7,619 nucleotides of DNA from contig JAFWWX010000239.1 in NCBI GenBank assembly GCA_017517985.1, forward strand, positions 1 to 7,619, in the 5' to 3' direction. The position numbers and the translations under genes were made by a program. The notes under the pieces were generated by a model. It was not told where the DNA came from. It saw only the letters and a list, made by a program, of their open reading frames with translations, and did no database searches. Every line of letters begins with the position of its first letter. Positions within the stretch are counted from its first letter, which is position 1. Source of the stretch: Clostridia bacterium. Its GTDB lineage: Bacteria > Bacillota_A > Clostridia > Oscillospirales > CAG-382. Of the stretch, positions 6,141-7,619 are shown one piece after another.

Positions 6141-6485
6141 ATGAATAAATTTGATAAGAATAACGCTGAAATCGGCGAAAGGATAAAGGAAATTAGACTT
6201 AAAAGATGTATGACGCAGGAAACATTGTCAGAGAAAGCTGGTGTTTGCAATCCTCAACAGATAAGTAATATCGAAAGAGGTTTATCGGGTATGTCTATTG
6301 CAAAGTTCAAGGATATTTGCAAGGCTCTTGATGTGGACGCTGATTATATCCTGTTCGGTGTATCTCCGCATAATGCTGAAACCATATTGAATAAATATAT
6401 TAAGCAAATGACAAGTGAGCAGATAACTAACCTTGTTGAAATGGTTAAGGCCTATGCGAAAACTTGCGGGATAGAGGAAAAATAA
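6141..6485 (+). CDS. XRE-family (Cro/CI) transcriptional regulator (114 aa)
   Basis: A single N-terminal helix-turn-helix domain of the HTH_3 type spans residues 10-72. IGERIKEIRLKRCMTQETLSEKAG forms the first helices, and NPQQISNIERG (37-47) the recognition segment. SMSIAKFKDICKALDV and DYILFG close the domain. The rest (80-114) is helical and may dimerise; no protease or ligand domain is present. GGGAG at 6129-6133 lies 7 nt before the ATG. The gene is divergent from the SLOG operon across a 174-bp region carrying both promoters and a pair of related 18-bp sequences. Control of the SLOG operon and itself is therefore the simplest inference. It ends 8 nt before the second terminator repeat. 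Confidence 0.92.
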   Translation: MNKFDKNNAEIGERIKEIRLKRCMTQETLSEKAGVCNPQQISNIERGLSGMSIAKFKDICKALDVDADYILFGVSPHNAETILNKYIKQMTSEQITNLVEMVKAYAKTCGIEEK

Positions 6486-6493
6486 ATATTTGC

Positions 6494-6556
6494 ATAAAAA
6501 GACCGTGATACAGTTGCTAAAATCAAGCAGCATGTATCACGGTTATTTTTTTATAG
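6494..6556. terminator. Bidirectional intrinsic terminator, repeat copy 2
   Basis: The same structure as copy 1. CCGTGATACA (6503-6512) pairs with TGTATCACGG (6533-6542), and GTTGCT (6513-6518) with AGCAGC (6526-6531), with a bulged A at 6532. The innermost pair is T-A here and C-G in copy 1, so pairing is kept. A 7-T run follows. It sits between the convergent XRE and DUF3800 genes and contains the last Leu codon and stop of DUF3800. Confidence 0.87.
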
Positions 6557-7228
6557 TTTTTTCTTCAAAAGTGGTTTCAAGTAATTTTTCTTAAAATTTC
6601 TTGGCGTTCCGAAGAACTCTGTTTCAGATTTAGAAAAAGCGTTTGCTTCTGCTTTCAGCGATAGTAATTCAAATGAACACAATAAATCTGCGACCTGGAA
6701 TAGCTTATAATCAACCGGCAGCACTTTTCTAAATTCAACATTTGAATAGAACACATTGAAAACGGTTGTAATTATTTTTGTCAGTTCTACTTGTCCGTTG
6801 TCATAATAAATTACGATTTCATCAAAAGAGTTGAAAAATTCGGAATTACTGTTTATGGTGTTTGCAAGATTTCTTGACAGCTTTGACGTCATTGCAATTA
6901 CATCATCACACTCGTTTTTATTAACATAGGTGCAGATATAGTTAAAATCCAATCTTCTTGCAAAGTTAAACAATGCGTGAAAAATGCGTTTTCTTTCTTC
7001 CATAAGCATTGTTTTATATATTTCCTCACGGCGAATAATAGGGCCTGTATGTACTGCTTTATAATCAAAATTCAGATTATGCAAATGACTTTCAAGAGCT
7101 TTAATATTTTCGGATATATCCACATCTTGATTATGCAATATCATAGTAACAAGGTAATAAGGGGCGTGCGGTTTTAACGGGCCGAAATCGCCGGACTCGT
7201 CAATAAATATACTTAATTTTTTACTCAC
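6551..7228 (-). CDS. DUF3800 domain protein (225 aa)
   Basis: The N-terminus has the family signature LSIFIDESGDFG (residues 5-16), followed by YYLVTMIL. A strand ending YYDNGQ lies at 141-146, and QVADLLCSFE at 178-187 contains the conserved Gln-x-Ala-Asp. The acidic residues D10, E11, D143 and D181 resemble the active site of an RNase H-like nuclease fold, which has been suggested for DUF3800 proteins; activity is unproven. Such genes are frequent in phage, mobile and defence-rich regions. The start is the GTG at 7228, with AAAGGAG (7237-7243) 8 nt upstream. A longer frame to 7312 is rejected because it would translate a terminator hairpin. A structured leader with its own terminator precedes the gene, so expression probably depends on readthrough or attenuation. 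The gene ends inside the repeated terminator, CTA-TAA. Confidence 0.9.
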   Translation of the reverse strand: MSKKLSIFIDESGDFGPLKPHAPYYLVTMILHNQDVDISENIKALESHLHNLNFDYKAVHTGPIIRREEIYKTMLMEERKRIFHALFNFARRLDFNYICTYVNKNECDDVIAMTSKLSRNLANTINSNSEFFNSFDEIVIYYDNGQVELTKIITTVFNVFYSNVEFRKVLPVDYKLFQVADLLCSFELLSLKAEANAFSKSETEFFGTPRNFKKNYLKPLLKKKL

Positions 7229-7253
7229 AATGCACACTCCTTTCCGTGTATAT

Positions 7254-7279
7254 AAAAAGTGGCGGGGAAATTCCCCGCC
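7254..7279 (-). terminator. Intrinsic terminator (attenuator) between promoter and DUF3800 gene
   Basis: On the minus strand GGCGGGGAATTTCCCCGCC (7279-7261) forms a stem of at least 7 G-C pairs with a 5-nt loop, then after two bases comes TTTTT. The Shine-Dalgarno site of DUF3800 starts only 11 nt past the T-run (7243), so most transcripts from the promoter at 7349-7377 should stop before the gene. Confidence 0.85.
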
Positions 7280-7342
7280 GTTCGGTGGACCAGGGCTTTT
7301 CAGCCAGCCCAAAGAGCAATATTAACATTGCTCTTATATTCT
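7261..7342 (-). ncRNA. Structured leader RNA upstream of DUF3800 (DUF3800-motif-like candidate)
   Basis: Transcription from the strong promoter should start near 7342. The leader then has hairpin 1 (9-bp stem AAGAGCAAT/ATTGCTCTT, 7335-7327 with 7320-7312), hairpin 2 (GGGCT/AGCCC, 7310-7306 with 7297-7293), a short single-stranded GGTCCACCGAAC region, and the GC-rich terminator. CCACC (7288-7284) could instead pair with GGCGG (7279-7275) around a GAAC loop, giving a weak alternative to the terminator. Several conserved RNA motifs upstream of DUF3800 genes (the DUF3800-I and following motifs) have been described from comparative genomics; membership in one is inference. The RNA-terminator-gene order also recalls type III toxin-antitoxin loci, but no tandem repeats are present. 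Confidence 0.6.
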
Positions 7343-7348
7343 ATGGTT

Positions 7349-7377
7349 ATTATAACACATTTATTCCTAAAAGTCAA
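7349..7377 (-). promoter_or_regulatory. Sigma-A-type promoter of the DUF3800 leader and gene
   Basis: On the minus strand TTGACT (7372-7377), 17 bp, TATAAT (7349-7354). This is the same hexamer pair and spacing as the SLOG operon promoter, and close to consensus. Confidence 0.87.
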
Positions 7378-7384
7378 TGGATAG

Positions 7385-7398
7385 ACGAAAATTTTCGT
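7385..7398. repeat. 14-bp perfect palindrome upstream of the DUF3800 promoter
   Basis: ACGAAAATTTTCGT is a perfect, gapless palindrome 7 bp upstream of the -35 box. It may be a dimeric regulator site or an A/T-rich promoter-enhancing element. It lacks a loop, so an RNA hairpin is less likely. Confidence 0.45.
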
Positions 7399-7459
7399 TT
7401 TTGCACAAATTTCAAGGACAAAATGTGTTGCATTTGGGTTATATCCCTCTTGCACTATT

Positions 7460-7488
7460 ATTATATACCATTATATCAGATTTTGCAA
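7460..7488 (-). promoter_or_regulatory. Possible second upstream promoter reading toward DUF3800
   Basis: On the minus strand TTGCAA (7483-7488), 17 bp, TATAAT (7460-7465); another TATAAT lies at 7470-7475. It lies in the 127-bp gap (7378-7506) between the DUF3800 promoter and the partial membrane gene, where I see no convincing gene. A/T-rich DNA makes a chance match possible. Confidence 0.35.
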
Positions 7489-7506
7489 TATCCAATATGT
7501 AAATTT

Positions 7507-7617
7507 TTATCTTGCAGCAACAAATCTAACAGCGGTTAAAGGAATATAGTACAAGGCTACAAGCAGTCTCCACATTAGAATTATTCCTCCGATAGCTCCA
7601 CCGATAAAGAAGCTGAG
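7507..7617 (-). CDS. C-terminus of a hydrophobic membrane protein (partial, runs off right edge)
   Basis: On the minus strand one frame reads from the window edge to TAA at 7507-7509, giving 36 residues: LSFFIGGAIGGIILMWRLLV, then ALYYIPLTAVRFVAAR. The glycine-rich hydrophobic stretch looks like a membrane segment, and the end is basic (R-x-x-x-x-R-stop), as expected for a cytoplasmic tail by the positive-inside rule. The other two minus frames contain stops here. This is too little to name a family. The gene lies upstream of DUF3800 on the same strand, but the promoters in between suggest separate transcription. Confidence 0.55.
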   Translation of the reverse strand, partial: LSFFIGGAIGGIILMWRLLVALYYIPLTAVRFVAAR

Positions 7618-7619
7618 TA

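Noticed and set aside
4885..6556. The two 62-bp repeats as ends of a transposon or as a CRISPR-like array
   Set aside because: They are direct repeats of a terminator with no transposase between them, no evident target duplication, and only two copies 1.6 kb apart.
7229..7312. Longer N-terminus (from 7312) for the DUF3800 protein
   Set aside because: The extra 28 residues would be translated from the leader hairpins and terminator, are Pro/Gly-rich and unlike the family, which begins just before the IDESG motif.
7261..7342. Classical type III toxin-antitoxin RNA
   Set aside because: The order promoter-RNA-terminator-gene fits, but there are no tandem RNA repeats and DUF3800 is not a known ToxN-family protein; kept only as an analogy.
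7374..7433. 19-aa leftward open frame upstream of DUF3800
   Set aside because: It has a distant AGAGGG but overlaps the main promoter -35 box, and nothing else supports translation.
7246..7539. 97-aa rightward open frame
   Set aside because: It runs across the leader RNA, both leftward promoters and the partial gene on the other strand, with no ribosome site or recognisable domain.

Overview
The window looks like accessory and conjugation-associated DNA from a low-GC Firmicute, most likely a gut-type Clostridia. The basis is A/T-rich codon use, strong GGAGG Shine-Dalgarno sites, sigma-A-like promoters with 17-bp spacers, and a gene set (ArdA-like antirestriction proteins, YodL-like domains, a cysteine-rich VLP protein) that I associate with Tn1549/CTn-type integrative conjugative elements. 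No integrase, relaxase or transposase is visible, so the element itself is inferred from the cargo.

Region 1 (1-4795, + strand) is one tightly packed operon of five genes. They are a 5'-truncated ArdA-like protein, a 172-aa hypothetical protein, a 546-aa YodL-domain protein built from an internal ~204-residue duplication, a second ArdA-like protein, and a cysteine-rich VLP/zinc-ribbon protein. The first three end in the same kind of tail (a basic linker after an SI-x-x-QL motif, then N-D/E-LEV). The last codons of that tail (TTG GAG GTx) are themselves the Shine-Dalgarno site of the next gene. A ~70-residue helical module recurs four times across three of these proteins.

Region 2 (4796-4884) is non-coding and holds a bipartite inverted repeat, enclosed by an outer 7-bp inverted repeat. 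It is a candidate origin of transfer.

Region 3 (4885-6556) is a cargo unit between two near-identical ~62-bp bidirectional terminators in direct orientation. A leftward three-gene operon (SLOG/DUF1273-like protein, CxxC zinc-binding protein, small acidic protein) has a strong promoter and is divergent from an XRE-family regulator.

Region 4 (6551-7377) is a leftward DUF3800 gene. A strong promoter precedes it, followed by a ~110-nt leader with two hairpins and a GC-rich intrinsic terminator placed between promoter and gene. This resembles the structured RNAs known upstream of DUF3800 genes. At the right edge (7507-7617) is the hydrophobic C-terminus of another leftward gene.

The most interesting signals are the DUF3800 leader RNA, the repeated terminator that carries the last Leu and stop codons of two unrelated genes plus a compensatory base-pair change, the Shine-Dalgarno-encoding protein tails, and the SLOG/Zn-ribbon/XRE cassette.
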